The position numbers and the translations under genes were made by a program. A stretch of 64,000 nucleotides of DNA, from contig OX411548.1 of the NCBI GenBank assembly GCA_948146395.1, positions 35,162,912 to 35,226,911 of the forward strand. The letters run 5' to 3'. The notes under the pieces are model-generated. The model saw nothing but the letters and a program-made list of their open reading frames with translations. It was not told where the DNA came from and did no database searches. The DNA comes from Fragum whitleyi (Eukaryota > Mollusca > Bivalvia > Cardiida > Cardiidae). Of the stretch, positions 44,516 through 55,975 are shown piece after piece (the stretch's first letter is position 1; each line of letters starts with the position of its first letter).

Positions 44516-45145
44516 GGATAAAATATTATCTGCAAAATCATATATGTATAGCATATGCTGATAGTTTAAAGCATAATTCATGGATAAATGCATTATCCCA
44601 CTCATTCTAGGTTAACTGTGACGATAATAAAAAAAAATTATCGATTTTTGAACTTTGTTGTATATCTCATTTACAATCATTTTTAGTTTGACATATGTTT
44701 AATGAATATTGTCTAAAGTTTTTATCAGTTGGATATCATTAGTTTTCGAGAAATTGTATTTCAAAATCTACTGACCCATGTTTGTTATTTCGAGTAAAAA
44801 TATTAACCTCAATTTCGAGTTTGTGCTTATTAATGAATAACTAGCCATTCTATAATCTCCAAAACAACTTTTATTTATTCAAGGGACATAAAAAAGTAAG
44901 AAAATCATGCCTATATAAATATGATACCCAAATTTTGAAAAAATATGAGTTTTGAAAGTTATATTTTTTTTTCAGAAATTAGAAAAAAACAACATATACT
45001 GTCTTTAAACTGCTCTCAAAAGACAATGGTGCACCTTTGATTGACACTAATATCATTAGTAACTACTACAAAAAATACTTGATTGAACTTTGTCAGATTA
45101 TAGCAATCAGGGCAAATCTCTTACTGATATTAGGTTTTTTTAAAA

Positions 45146-45181
45146 TGTCCCGTTCATTACACGGATTTGTCCCGTTGATTA
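45146..45181 (+). repeat. Paired 14-bp motif, left unit L1
   Basis: TGTCCCGTTCATTA at 45146-45159 and TGTCCCGTTGATTA at 45168-45181, starts 22 bp apart. Confidence 0.85.
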
Positions 45182-45515
45182 CTTGGCACATAAACACAAT
45201 CGTATTTTTCTTATTACGTCGACAGAAATTTATCTTTTTTTAAAAAAAGTAATAAAAATGTTAGGAAATGTGAGGAAACAATTTTTAAATGAAAATGGTA
45301 ATTCAATGTTGAAACACGAATCATTGAAACTTTAAAAAATGCAGATTTCTTACATCAAATATACGCACTGAAGAAAATGTTTCTTAACAAGCATTTGATG
45401 CATTTTACAAACACAAAAAACGCCCTCAAGGTCTTAAGTTTTTTACAAAATATTATTTGAAACTGAAAAAGTATATATACATGTTTCGCTTTAGTTTTAA
45501 GCAATACTTAAAAAA

Positions 45516-45551
45516 TGTCCCGTTCATTACCCGAAACTGTCCCGTACTTTA
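45516..45551 (+). repeat. Paired 14-bp motif, left unit L2
   Basis: TGTCCCGTTCATTA at 45516-45529 and TGTCCCGTACTTTA at 45538-45551, 22 bp apart; 370 bp from L1. A decayed version may lie at 44772-44787. Confidence 0.85.
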
Positions 45552-46085
45552 CGTGGCAAATATCTATCAAAATAAGCATATTCAATGACTGACAATCACA
45601 AAATTATATTGTGCTTTTTGATATAACCCTGTTGAAACAAGAACTTGTTTTGAAGTACCTCTGCTTTGAAAAATATTGAGATAAAAGATGAAAATACTGA
45701 TGATAAGCATTTTCATTTTCACCTCAATATTTTGGTTCTTGTATTATACAAAAATCCTATCTTTTCGTTGGTGTTATTCTAAAACCATGTATCTAAAGCT
45801 GTAACCAAGCTGCAGTTACGAGGTTTTAAAATTTCACCGACGGTTTTCTCATCTGCAACAGTATTTTGGTATTTAGAAGAGTAAATTCAAACTGTTCAAG
45901 TGATTGAAAAACAACAAATAACTCAAACTAACTTTAACTATTATTGAAATCAAACTCGTAGTAGTCACATTGTTTGTCTTTCGTATAATCTTTTATCCAG
46001 AACACTTAAAACATGGCTTTTGTAGAGCTAACTTTTTTCAAATATGAGTAATCAGTCTTTTACACGAGATGTTCTAACCTAAACA

Positions 46086-48599
46086 TTAGTCACCATAGAT
46101 AACTTTCAGCACATCGTCTGGAACAGAATATAATCGTCCAGTTTTTGTTGTTGTGACTGGTTCTTCGATCACTTGAACAATATCCTCTAAGTCTCTCAAT
46201 ATCTTATCTTCTCTTGATGGCCACTTAAAAGAACCCCTTTTCTTCCCAGAATCAGCCATAAAAGTAATGAAATATGATTTGTCTGGGCATATTTCGACAA
46301 CTTGTCCTATGTAGTTCTTTCCATCATACTTTGCTACTACAAAAGACCCCTCTTCGATATCTTTTATATCAACCACTCTCTCATCAGAAACCAAAGGTTC
46401 TACGTCAGTTGCAATTTCTTCAGATGTGACAGTTGCTTTAGTTACTGGATCAACAACCCGTTCTTCTAGCTGTGTTCTATTCCATATGCAGTTTGACTCC
46501 GCATTAAAGTCATGAATGAAACAATTGTCACAAGCACAACTTGTCGCACGTGTCAGTAGCTGTCCATCACCTAAACCTATTACAGCATGTAATGACATTG
46601 AACCTTTAAGAGGTTTAATCTTTGTATTCCTCTCCTCGACCTCTGTCTTGGTGACATTGTAAGCCTCTTCAGTTACTAGCTCATACTTTATACCTCCTTC
46701 ATACGATGAGGCCCAGGCGTAAAAGTCTTGGGCATCCTGAATCATCACCTTTCCCTGCTTTACAGCGTTATCGGCATTTCTTTTAGTGGTACCCCCGACC
46801 CCATCACAGGGACCCTTCCCATGGCCGGCCTCAAAGTAATGCCATGATGCATTTATTCCATAGCGTTCTTTGAACCTGCTCACAAGATCAAAAATTGTCT
46901 TGTTCCTGTACTGAGACGAAGGGGAGTCGGTCCAGAAATGCACATATTCTACATCGGGAGTAGAGTTCTTGACTAGTACCATAAGCTTATCAATTATGGT
47001 TATAACCATTGTAGCATTGTGATTTAGCACCTCCGATATAAATACATAGCTGGTATGTTTTATGCCTGATTCTGTATTTTCATAAACCACTGTTGGATGT
47101 AAAGTCACCATACAACTGTTCCAATAGGCTGATTGGATTTCCTCTAGAGTGTTGCACGTATAGTTCTCACTGAAATCCATTTGGACAAGAACCTGATTCT
47201 TTGGTAATTTGTTCTTCATATCCCTTATGGCAACATACTGATTTTTAACTCTTTGCACATGTCCCTTAAAATCATCAAACTCTTTCATAACCATTTCGAT
47301 AAAATCATTTCGACTCTTTTCAACATCAACAACGCGCTGACGTTCTTTGCCATTCTTTTGTTTTACACGTTTCCACTGTTGATACCTGATATTTTCATCA
47401 GGTGATTTCTCTAACAAATCTCGAAGCAAATCAGGTCGATCTTTGAACTGCTCAACAAACTTGTCCGGGTTTTGGCATGTTGTAAGGTTTTTAGTCTTCA
47501 TGCTTCTCAACAGGAAGCTGAAATTTTGGTGCTTGGAACAAAGACACACGCTGCGTGAAGCGAAATTTACTGGAGATATGTATTTCGGTCTAAGATTGTA
47601 GAAAGTGGCTCTGGAAACTTGAATATCCGATTCAGCCAAGAACTTTTGATGAAGATTGTACATAAAATCATTCAATACTCTTTTTTGGATTTTATCGGAT
47701 GAGTTTTGTTCTTTAACTGCATCTGCCTTTCCTGGCATCAATCTTGAATTATCTTCCCTCTCTAGAAATTCGATAACTTTACTTTCTGTTCTGTTCCTTA
47801 TAGCCTTCAGTCGAGTCTTCTTTGAAACATGAATAGATTTGGACGTGTCACATCTTTTCCTACTTAAACTTGTTTGTCGGTACAATGTTGTCATCATTCG
47901 ATACTTCTTCATGACTTTTCCTGCAGCTACTCTGTGAACAACCTTGCACCTTTTACTTTTGTTTTCTGGGTCTTCCTTTGCAGCTCTTACTTCCTCACTT
48001 AAACACTCTGCAAAAATGAGCTTCTTTCTTATTTCAGGTGCGTTCTGTGGATCTATTCCCGATTCTCGTAGGAGTCTATCTGTTTTGCTCTTTGGCGTAT
48101 TTGTACTTTTATTCACGGTTTGCTTCTTCTTATCATATCTCTGTAGTCTTTTCTGAGCAGTTCTAAGCTTCTTTGTCAATGTCTCGTTTTTGTCTTCAAG
48201 AGTCTCAATTCTACGTTTGGCCCTAGACAATGCCCTTGACACACGTTTCTTTCCTTTCGCTGCGCTTGAAAATGACGGTAATTTCACAGTCAATATATCT
48301 GATGTGCTTGTTACCTCAAGCTCGTTTGACTGCGTACTAGTACTTGGCTCTTCTCTATCGTTATCTGAATCATTCACTATATTGTTTTGTTCCTGTTGTT
48401 TCTTCTTTTGTCTAAATCGTTCTTGACCCTTACGGTTTTGTTCCCGCACCATAATCTTTTTATCTTCATCTAACATTTCCATTGGGACCTTATAAGCCTT
48501 TGTCCGAATTCGCTCTCGTCTCAACCATTCTGCTTCGCCAAGTTCTTGCTTTTTCTTTTCTCTATAAGCCCTCATACGTTCTGCCTTTGTTTTCGCCAT
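46086..48599 (-). CDS. 837-aa transposase-like protein, single exon
   Basis: An uninterrupted ORF in a region where host genes have many introns. Seen: a basic N-terminus (MAKTKAERMRAYREKKKQEL); an Asp/Ser-rich linker; a basic coiled coil at about 118-165; ATFYNLRPKYISP (331-343), HTH-like; a Cys-rich patch (C352, C354, C375); DFSENY with Asp475; FWTDSPSSQYRNK with Asp558; AGHGKGPCDGVGGTTKR with Asp599; a second Cys cluster C688/C690/C693/C704; and a Tudor/chromo-barrel-like segment at about 750-795. D475-D558-D599 would fit an RNase H-like DDE/D fold; this is inference. I recall similar uncharacterised animal proteins with HGKGPCDGVGG but assign no superfamily. An acceptor-like TTTCAG precedes the ATG, so a 5' non-coding exon is possible. 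Intact, so probably recently active. Confidence 0.8.
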   Translation of the reverse strand: MAKTKAERMRAYREKKKQELGEAEWLRRERIRTKAYKVPMEMLDEDKKIMVREQNRKGQERFRQKKKQQEQNNIVNDSDNDREEPSTSTQSNELEVTSTSDILTVKLPSFSSAAKGKKRVSRALSRAKRRIETLEDKNETLTKKLRTAQKRLQRYDKKKQTVNKSTNTPKSKTDRLLRESGIDPQNAPEIRKKLIFAECLSEEVRAAKEDPENKSKRCKVVHRVAAGKVMKKYRMMTTLYRQTSLSRKRCDTSKSIHVSKKTRLKAIRNRTESKVIEFLEREDNSRLMPGKADAVKEQNSSDKIQKRVLNDFMYNLHQKFLAESDIQVSRATFYNLRPKYISPVNFASRSVCLCSKHQNFSFLLRSMKTKNLTTCQNPDKFVEQFKDRPDLLRDLLEKSPDENIRYQQWKRVKQKNGKERQRVVDVEKSRNDFIEMVMKEFDDFKGHVQRVKNQYVAIRDMKNKLPKNQVLVQMDFSENYTCNTLEEIQSAYWNSCMVTLHPTVVYENTESGIKHTSYVFISEVLNHNATMVITIIDKLMVLVKNSTPDVEYVHFWTDSPSSQYRNKTIFDLVSRFKERYGINASWHYFEAGHGKGPCDGVGGTTKRNADNAVKQGKVMIQDAQDFYAWASSYEGGIKYELVTEEAYNVTKTEVEERNTKIKPLKGSMSLHAVIGLGDGQLLTRATSCACDNCFIHDFNAESNCIWNRTQLEERVVDPVTKATVTSEEIATDVEPLVSDERVVDIKDIEEGSFVVAKYDGKNYIGQVVEICPDKSYFITFMADSGKKRGSFKWPSREDKILRDLEDIVQVIEEPVTTTKTGRLYSVPDDVLKVIYGD

Positions 48600-48682
48600 C
48601 CTGAAATTTAATTATGCATGACTGATAAATATTTTATGAATTGCAACATAAGTTTATGCTTCTAAAGACAAAAGTAATGAAA

Positions 48683-48719
48683 TAAAGAACGGGACAGAAA
48701 GCTAATAATGGACAGGACA
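48683..48719 (-). repeat. Paired 14-bp motif, right unit R1
   Basis: TAAAGAACGGGACA at 48683-48696 and TAATGGACAGGACA at 48706-48719; inverted relative to L1 and L2. 84 bp upstream of the ATG. Confidence 0.8.
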
Positions 48720-49074
48720 ATTGATAAACACAAAACTGCGTGAGCCATGATTCACTTACACACTGTATTTGAAGCATATTTTATTAAAGGAATTATAGTG
48801 CTGTAAGAGAAACATTACAAATATGTTGTATGCAGACAATCTCACCGTTAAATCAGCTCGCTTGCTTGAACATTTTGGTGTCATTTGTTTTTCAAGAAAC
48901 TTTGTACATTAAGTCGCGGAAAAATACATGTTTACTTCAATGCTTTCTTACATAACCAACCAAAGCAGTAAAAATGTATTTTAAAACTAGCGGACATGCA
49001 TATTGAAACATTTAAAACCTTTTGATATAACAACTAATTCTTTTATTCACATAGAAATACCCGGAACTTTATGA

Positions 49075-49110
49075 TAAAGAACGGGACAAAACCTAGTAAA
49101 GAACAGGACA
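49075..49110 (-). repeat. Paired 14-bp motif, right unit R2
   Basis: TAAAGAACGGGACA at 49075-49088 and TAAAGAACAGGACA at 49097-49110, 22 bp apart. Confidence 0.85.
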
Positions 49111-49456
49111 AATTATAAACACAAAACTGCGTGGGCTAGGATACACTGACACACGGTTTTTAAGCATATTTAATCATGGGATTCATAATATTGCAATAGA
49201 AACATTACATATGTGAAGTATGCGTCAATTTCAACGTCAATTTAGTAAACATTTTGGTAGTGCGTGTTATTTTCAAGAAAATTTTTACCTCGGTCGCTGA
49301 TACATACATGTTTACTTCAATGCTTTCTTAAAAACCAACCGAAATGGAAATGAATATATTTAAAAAAATATTGGACATGTATATTGACACTGTTAAAACC
49401 AATTGACATATCAACCAATACTTTTATTCACATATAAATGCATGTGACGTTTATTG

Positions 49457-49491
49457 TAAAGAACGGGACAAAACTAGTAAAGGACGGGACG
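49457..49491 (-). repeat. Paired 14-bp motif, right unit R3
   Basis: TAAAGAACGGGACA at 49457-49470 and TAAAGGACGGGACG at 49478-49491, 21 bp apart. Confidence 0.85.
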
Positions 49492-49783
49492 ACAATGTTT
49501 ATGTACTTGCACGTGGTATGTTGGGAAAGTGCCTGCATAACTTGTTTGGTCATTTAACTACATGTATTAGTGAACATTATGGTATCAGACATTGTAATAA
49601 TAAAGCAAATTTTAAAACGTACCTGTAGTTCCGAAATTCGGCCGTAAACAAATTTTTTTCAAGCAATGCCCGCCATGATAAATTTTGACAACATCCGGTA
49701 ATATCGAGCTAATGAATGAAATGAGCGGAAAGACTTAATTTACCAGCAAGAAAAATCAAATAGAATGGTAATTTGACTTTGTT

Positions 49784-49811
49784 TGTCTCGTTCATTAGGT
49801 CCCGTACTTTA
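49784..49811 (+). repeat. Paired 14-bp motif, outer unit R4 (flipped)
   Basis: TGTCTCGTTCATTA at 49784-49797 directly followed by GGTCCCGTACTTTA at 49798-49811. Orientation is that of the left units, with no spacer. Confidence 0.7.
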
Positions 49812-50856
49812 CTCAAAAATGACCATAGTTATATTTTAACAAATAGTACCCAATCGGAAGTCATAAACTCAATAACCCGGGCAAGAAACTGCTTATCCTC
49901 TGTCATAATCAGAAGGGTTATGAATGCCAATGACGATTGTTAACTCAGATATGCAATTAACTGAATGACTCGTTCTTTATTTTTCGAAAATCTCGCTAGG
50001 AAGAGAACATTTCGGAGCGATAATGAAAGAATCTCGCTATATTTTATATAATTTTTTGCGTTTCAGTATTTACCAATATTTTTCAACAAACGTTCTCAAC
50101 ATTCGTATTCTATTTTTCATGATATTTGATTTAAAATTCTAGGACATTCAAAAGTGACTCGTACGTTATTTCACTTACGGCGACATATGTAGTATGCTCA
50201 TTTTTTCTTGAAAATAGGTATATATGTGATGTTTCATAATTTATTCATTTAAAATGAATGTCAAACTAGATAATAAACATTATTTTATTTATATTTTACG
50301 TCGAAAATCAAAATTATCTCAAAGAATTAGGCGTTCCGTCGTATCGGCGACACGGGGTTTTTGTTGACCCCTGAGAAGTGCCAGCATAAATTTTGAATGT
50401 TTAAAGGTAGTTTTTGTCACTTTTTTCCTCAAAAATATTTTACATGATGTTTTTAATTTCAGGTAACATTAATGAAGTTGTATATTGTATCTATTTTATT
50501 GTGAGTGAGGATTTAAATACCGGCGACAGCTATTGTCCAAGTTAACGTAGAATGAGTGATCCACACAATTTTGACGCGCATAGGGGGTGTCGATATTTAA
50601 GAAAGTATTAAGGAAGAATTCTCTTATTCTCTACCAAACTTTTGATTATTTTCCAGGTATGCGTCCTCAGTACTTCTAAAGAAAAAACTCATTAGAAAAT
50701 TGTCCATTATCTTCGAAAAATTAGCGATAATCCTTATAGATAGGAGGATGAGTTTCGTAATCATGAACTAAGCTTGAAAACGTTGTTAAGACTTCGTTGT
50801 GTAATAGCGGAAACATTGGGCTATTCAGTGGCGGATCCAGGATTTCTATAAATATA

Positions 50857-51000
50857 TAATACGTACTTAGTGTATTATATGAAAAAAAAAATCTAACGAG
50901 GTTGAGAGAATTGAAAATTGTCGAGGCTCTGCCGAGACAATTATCAATTCTCACAACCGAGTTAGATATTTTTTCATATAATACACTAAATACGTATTAT
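50857..51000. repeat. Long hairpin, 144 bp
   Basis: ATAATACGTACTTAGTGTAT...GAATTGAAAATTGTC pairs with GACAATTATCAATTC...TACACTAAATACGTATTAT, with a short GC-rich loop (GAGGCTCTGCCGA). Flanking phrases GGCGGATCCAGGATTT (50830) and GGATCCGCCATTG (51374) also mirror each other. Confidence 0.88.
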
Positions 51001-51849
51001 ATTTATCTTATAACCTCTATTTGTCTTGTTTTCGACGATGTTTCTAACTGAAATGCAAGTTTCTAAAAATAACCGCATTATATTTTTGTTCTAAAAATAA
51101 CTATGTGATATCATAAAAAATATCATACGGGATGTTATCATACAGATATTGGTATAGTTATAAGATAAAGAGAGTTCGAACATACATAAGGGGGTTCGTT
51201 TCCCTAGACTTTCACAATTGAAACCCTTACTAATTAAAGTATTTCAAACAAATTTCCTGTTTTTTTAACATATCAATAAGATATTATGATTAGTTGAAAT
51301 TATACATGTATGACAATTATTTGATTTGGCTTCAGATCAGTTTGGGTCTCATTCGAACCTCATGAACCCCCTCTGGATCCGCCATTGTTAGCAAATAATT
51401 TACAATGGTTTGTTGCCATTCCAGAACCAGACTATTTAAAATTCTTTTAAATTGATTTAACAAACATTCGTTAATTTTCGTTATCTTTTACTTTTTTAAA
51501 GGTTTTGACTTTAATCTCTAAACTCATGAAACTAATCAAGATTTTTACTTTTTATTATAAACTGGTTACTGAATTCAAAGTTTGGTATTTCACAGACCTT
51601 TCAACTCCCCCCCCCGCTATTTTGAATTTCTTATGAAAAAGTGCGACACCGTGTGAACGATTGGCTGGAATCACAAAAGCATGCAGAAGTGAAGTACTGA
51701 AGAGGTGTTATGTGACAGATTGACTAAGAAAATGGGTACCATATGAAACGAAAACAGGCAAAAACGTATTATTGTAATTGTATGATAATTATTTCATATC
51801 TATTGATTATTAATGTTTGATGCTAACTTATCTTCTTACTGCCACAATG

Positions 51850-52340
51850 GTATTCAGAGGAGGAGGGGTGCTAGTCCAAATATTTAGACGTCTACACATG
51901 CACCATTCTTTATTTGATATTCGCTATTCTGACATTTCATGTTTTACCTTTGTTATTGCAGTGTAACGTCTAAAAGTATCCTTAACTTTTCCCGTTAGCA
52001 AAAATCATTTCGCGATTTAAACAACTGTGACAGTGAACAGCACGACAGATCTATAACACATAACTTCTGAATCAATTCTTACTTGTCGCTCGCCTTAATT
52101 TCCACCGAATGTGTCAATTTTCAAGGAAAAAAGTTTTCGCTTTCACTTTCATAATGCATTTCCAATTGATTTGTTCCAAAGCAGAGTTGGGAAAATAAAA
52201 AATGGACGGCAACATAATTTTTAAACGAAAAAATAATGCGCGCAGAAACAGTTGATGAACATTCGTGATTTAAACTAAAATTTTCATTTGAGGCAATTTC
52301 ATAGTAAAAGACATTTATATTTTTGATTCTGTAAGGGAAA
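51850..52340. repeat. Dispersed repeat block A0
   Basis: Shares CTAGTCCAAATATTTAGACG, TACACATGCACCATTCTTTA and TTTGTTATTGCAGTGTAACG in order with 55985-56475. Confidence 0.78.
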
Positions 52341-55300
52341 AAAACAAGTTTGAACGGCAAAAATATATCGACGGTCACGGTCAAATCAGCCCATTTTAAA
52401 TTATGCCTATGATAAAAAATTGCATCTTAACATTCTGCAACAATATACGGTATAATGTAATAAATAAATAAGTTGGTGCGGAGTATGTGCAGTAAACGAT
52501 ATCTTCATTAAAATATATTTTTCATGTTAAATTCGCTTTGTTTTTGTGATTTTTTAAAGTCCCCTTTACGAGAAAAATGTTCGTAGATCTACTGATTAGA
52601 ACAGATTCAGACCTCAGATTGCATTGCTATTGCTGGTCGCATCCGAGTACAGAAATGATTGCAAATTTCTCGTGAGAAATTAGCGCAGGGATTCTCTCAC
52701 ACTTCAAATAATAGTTTCTTCACTGCTGTGGAAGAACATACTTTGAAACTTAACTAGCGTTGTTTAATCTGATCGCCGACAATGTTGATTCACAGACACA
52801 TTTTTTGTGACACTTGACACATACACACACAATATATGTTAAACTAGATTTTGGATCATTAGTTTGTTCGAAATGACAGTTTCCATACCCGATTTAGCGC
52901 GGCTACTTAGTCAGTTATGAACTCGGCTAACTTCTTTAAGTCGGGATTTACTCCGAAAATATTGCAAACTTACTTGAACTTAAATCGTCAAGTAGTAGAA
53001 AGAGTAACATAGAATGTTCGAATTTCTAAACCGTTTTAATTATAAGCTAAAGTTCGTTAACCTTGAAAAAAAAATGTAACCGTGTGAGTCTGAAGCCCTG
53101 TGATTTTCGCGATATATTCAGTCTACTATTGTTTCACTGACATAAATTGCGGGGGAAAAGCTCGTCGTTATTCGGTTAAGCTCGGAAATAAGTTCTGAAG
53201 ACATGGACGCGACCGAAGAAACCTAGATTTATCTGTTTTATAATATATTATAGGCGTCCGCGCAGGACGAGGTCTTCAACCTATAAGTACCTGTTTTATT
53301 TCGAAGGTTCGTCCTTAAGATTTTAAGATTTTAAAGATAACTTAAGATATTTTGGTTGAAATTTCTTGACGGTGTCAAGGCTGTTCATTTATGCGAATAA
53401 CTTACATCTGTTGGTAGAATAACGAGAATAGTGTAACTTTGTTTAAAATTTGATGACCATTAAGCGATTAAAGCCTATAATTTATTTATTCGTCAAACTT
53501 AATTTGTAAAACTTGAAAATTAAAAAAAAATGACAATATACATAAAAGAGAAATTATCAGAACAAGATCTTAAATCTCCAAGAAATAGTTTACCCCTTAC
53601 ATTTGTATGTCTCTATTTCAACCGTTTTCGAAATATCTCGCTAAGCCAAGTTAACATAACCTATGGACGCCGTACGATATCGCAGCTTATGGGTTTTTTT
53701 TTTTAATTTGACACCTAACAATTTCATTATCTACAGCGTATATGTTCACAATATGTGTGGTGCCCAAACGGATTTTATAACCCTTTCATCCATGAATCAT
53801 TGTGTGCACGTGCAGCGATTAGAAGTCAATCGCAAAGATCGCAAAGTAATCGCGGTGACTGTATGATTTGTCATCTTATGTTAGATCTACTTTAGACCAT
53901 GCGGCTCCTGTACTTTTTCCCAACGGTGCCTATGCGGGGATCGTAGAATAATTATGTGGTAAAGATTTCTAAGCATAAAGTCGACAGTGACCATGCGATG
54001 TCCGTGTGGCGATTTTGTGATGCCTTAACGACGTGGTTGTGGGCCTCCATGCGATCTTGTGATTTAAAAAAAAATATAAAAATTGTTTAGCTTTTTTTCT
54101 ACAAAACGTAATGTCTTCAGCATCTTTAAAAACGTCCTATAACCACACGGAACTCCTTCGTTGCCGCAAGGGCTCTCCATGATCTCTGGGTTTCGGCGAG
54201 TTCCAGCGATAGAATATGTGGCGTCCGAAATTGAGACTGATCTAATGTTTACAAACACTTGGAAAATTGTCACGGTGCATAATTATACTGTTCCTTTATA
54301 TCCATGTGCCATCTTTATGGTGTATTCTGAGATAATGGTCAAAATTATCAAAGTTGGCAAATACGGGAAATAAATATCATTTGTTTACAGATGCAATATG
54401 AAAACATAACCAAACGCACCGAATACGCAGAAATTTTATTTAGTTGAGAGATGATGATAAACTAAAAGGTAATCTGGATAAGATAAGTTATATAAGAAAA
54501 CACACAGTACTAAATTTAAATGTACTGAGAAATTACATTTTAAGCGATTTCTTTTAATTTAACTAACAATACGGGACTAAATTTGTTCGCAAAAAGATAG
54601 AAAACGTTTTCTATTTGGAAAAGAAATACTCCAGGACTAAAATATGTGCATATACCATTTTAAAATGCGATTTCGTAAATGATAAGAAACACCCCGGAAC
54701 TTAATCCAGCATGGACTCTGTATAGTCAGGCTCTGTCATTCAAGTTCACAGAAGACGACTCCTCGCGTAAAAATAAACCGGGACTGATTCTTAATGCATG
54801 AACGAGTTTTACATACGTTTTTTATAGGATAAGAACCTACAGGGCCATAATTTAAGAGCACAGAACACTAGCACAACGAAGCTACAGACTAGTTTCATTT
54901 TATGAAAATTGTAATAAATCGTAGCACAAAAAGAGCATTCTACAAGTCTTTTTGGTCAGAATTTGTAACAGTCGGATAAATTCACAATCCAAGTATTCAT
55001 TTTCTTACTGTATTAAGGTATTTTCTATAAATATACATGTATCACATTCAATATCAGGGGAAAATTTGAAGAAAGAAAAATGACGAAAACTAGCATAGAC
55101 CTAACAATGAGAAAATATTAGAATAAAACCTTAACTAAATCAATTTTGGTAATTTTCATAAAAAAACGCTTTGGTAATTTGAGTAGAGATAATTGTTTAA
55201 AAAACTATACTCGGGCCGTTTTTACCGAATGCAAAATCAGAAATAGGCCCTTCTTACAGTTTTCAGAAACAGCTAATGGCCCTTTTAAACCAAACTACAG

Positions 55301-55560
55301 ACCGTTTTTTACGGAATAACGGCTAGTTTAACTAGATACTAAAAGGAATTGTAGATCGGTAAGTAAAATAGAATTAAAACAACAGAGATTCTTATAGAAA
55401 CAGACAGGTATTAAAGTTGCATTTTTTTGTGCCCGAGGCATATATAATAGAATAGAACAGACGATGGATTTAAAAAAAATGGTTAATATTTTCTTTTCAA
55501 CGCATTCAGCCAAAATTTAAATATTCTTTTTTCCTTTAATCGTGATACTTTTACCTAATT
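52341..55560. other. AT-rich spacer without a recognised gene
   Basis: Nothing could be assigned. Short open frames, for example at 53663-53866 and 54064-54373, have no homology or codon pattern that I recognise. Confidence 0.5.
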
Positions 55561-55916
55561 TTGTGTGATACATAATGACTGTGTAGACTTTATTTTTAAT
55601 ACACATTTCGGTTGAAATAATTCCAATCAGTGGTTCCACCATTTCCACGTGCTGTTTTTGTTTACTTAATTGGAATGTTCGGCATTGTTCGACAGCGGAA
55701 AACATTATTTAGAGGGTTACTGAGTTTCAATAGGGATTAATTAATGATCTGGTAAGTTCACTTCTCATAAATTGTTGCATTCGACGCATATTTCATTGTT
55801 CCTTGTATAAATATATAGGTTGTTTGGCATTTCATTCCTAAAGCATGTGTATTTTGTGTCCTAACAGCGAACCGTTTCTTCATCGGGATTTGCACAAGGA
55901 CACAAACGGGAAACTG

Positions 55917-55975
55917 ATAAGACCCGACATACACGATAAAAGTCAAAATGTAAAATAACGTATGTCGGGTCTTAT
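55917..55975. repeat. Hairpin in block B1
   Basis: ATAAGACCCGACATAC pairs perfectly with GTATGTCGGGTCTTAT across a 27-nt loop. Confidence 0.9.

Larger units (their letters stand above)
48683..49491. repeat. Tandem ~390-bp repeat upstream of the transposase-like ORF
   Basis: Two units (48683-49074 and 49075-49456) share the motif pair, CACAAAACTGCGTG, TACATGTTTACTTCAATGC and TTTTATTCACATA words in the same order. A third partial unit starts at 49457. Confidence 0.82.

Noticed and set aside
47944..48426. Plus-strand frames opposite the 837-aa ORF
   Set aside because: Antisense shadows of the transposase-like gene; Ser/Leu/Phe-rich as expected for the complement of a Lys/Glu-rich coding strand.
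53663..53866. 67-codon plus frame
   Set aside because: No homology, splice context or codon pattern to support it.
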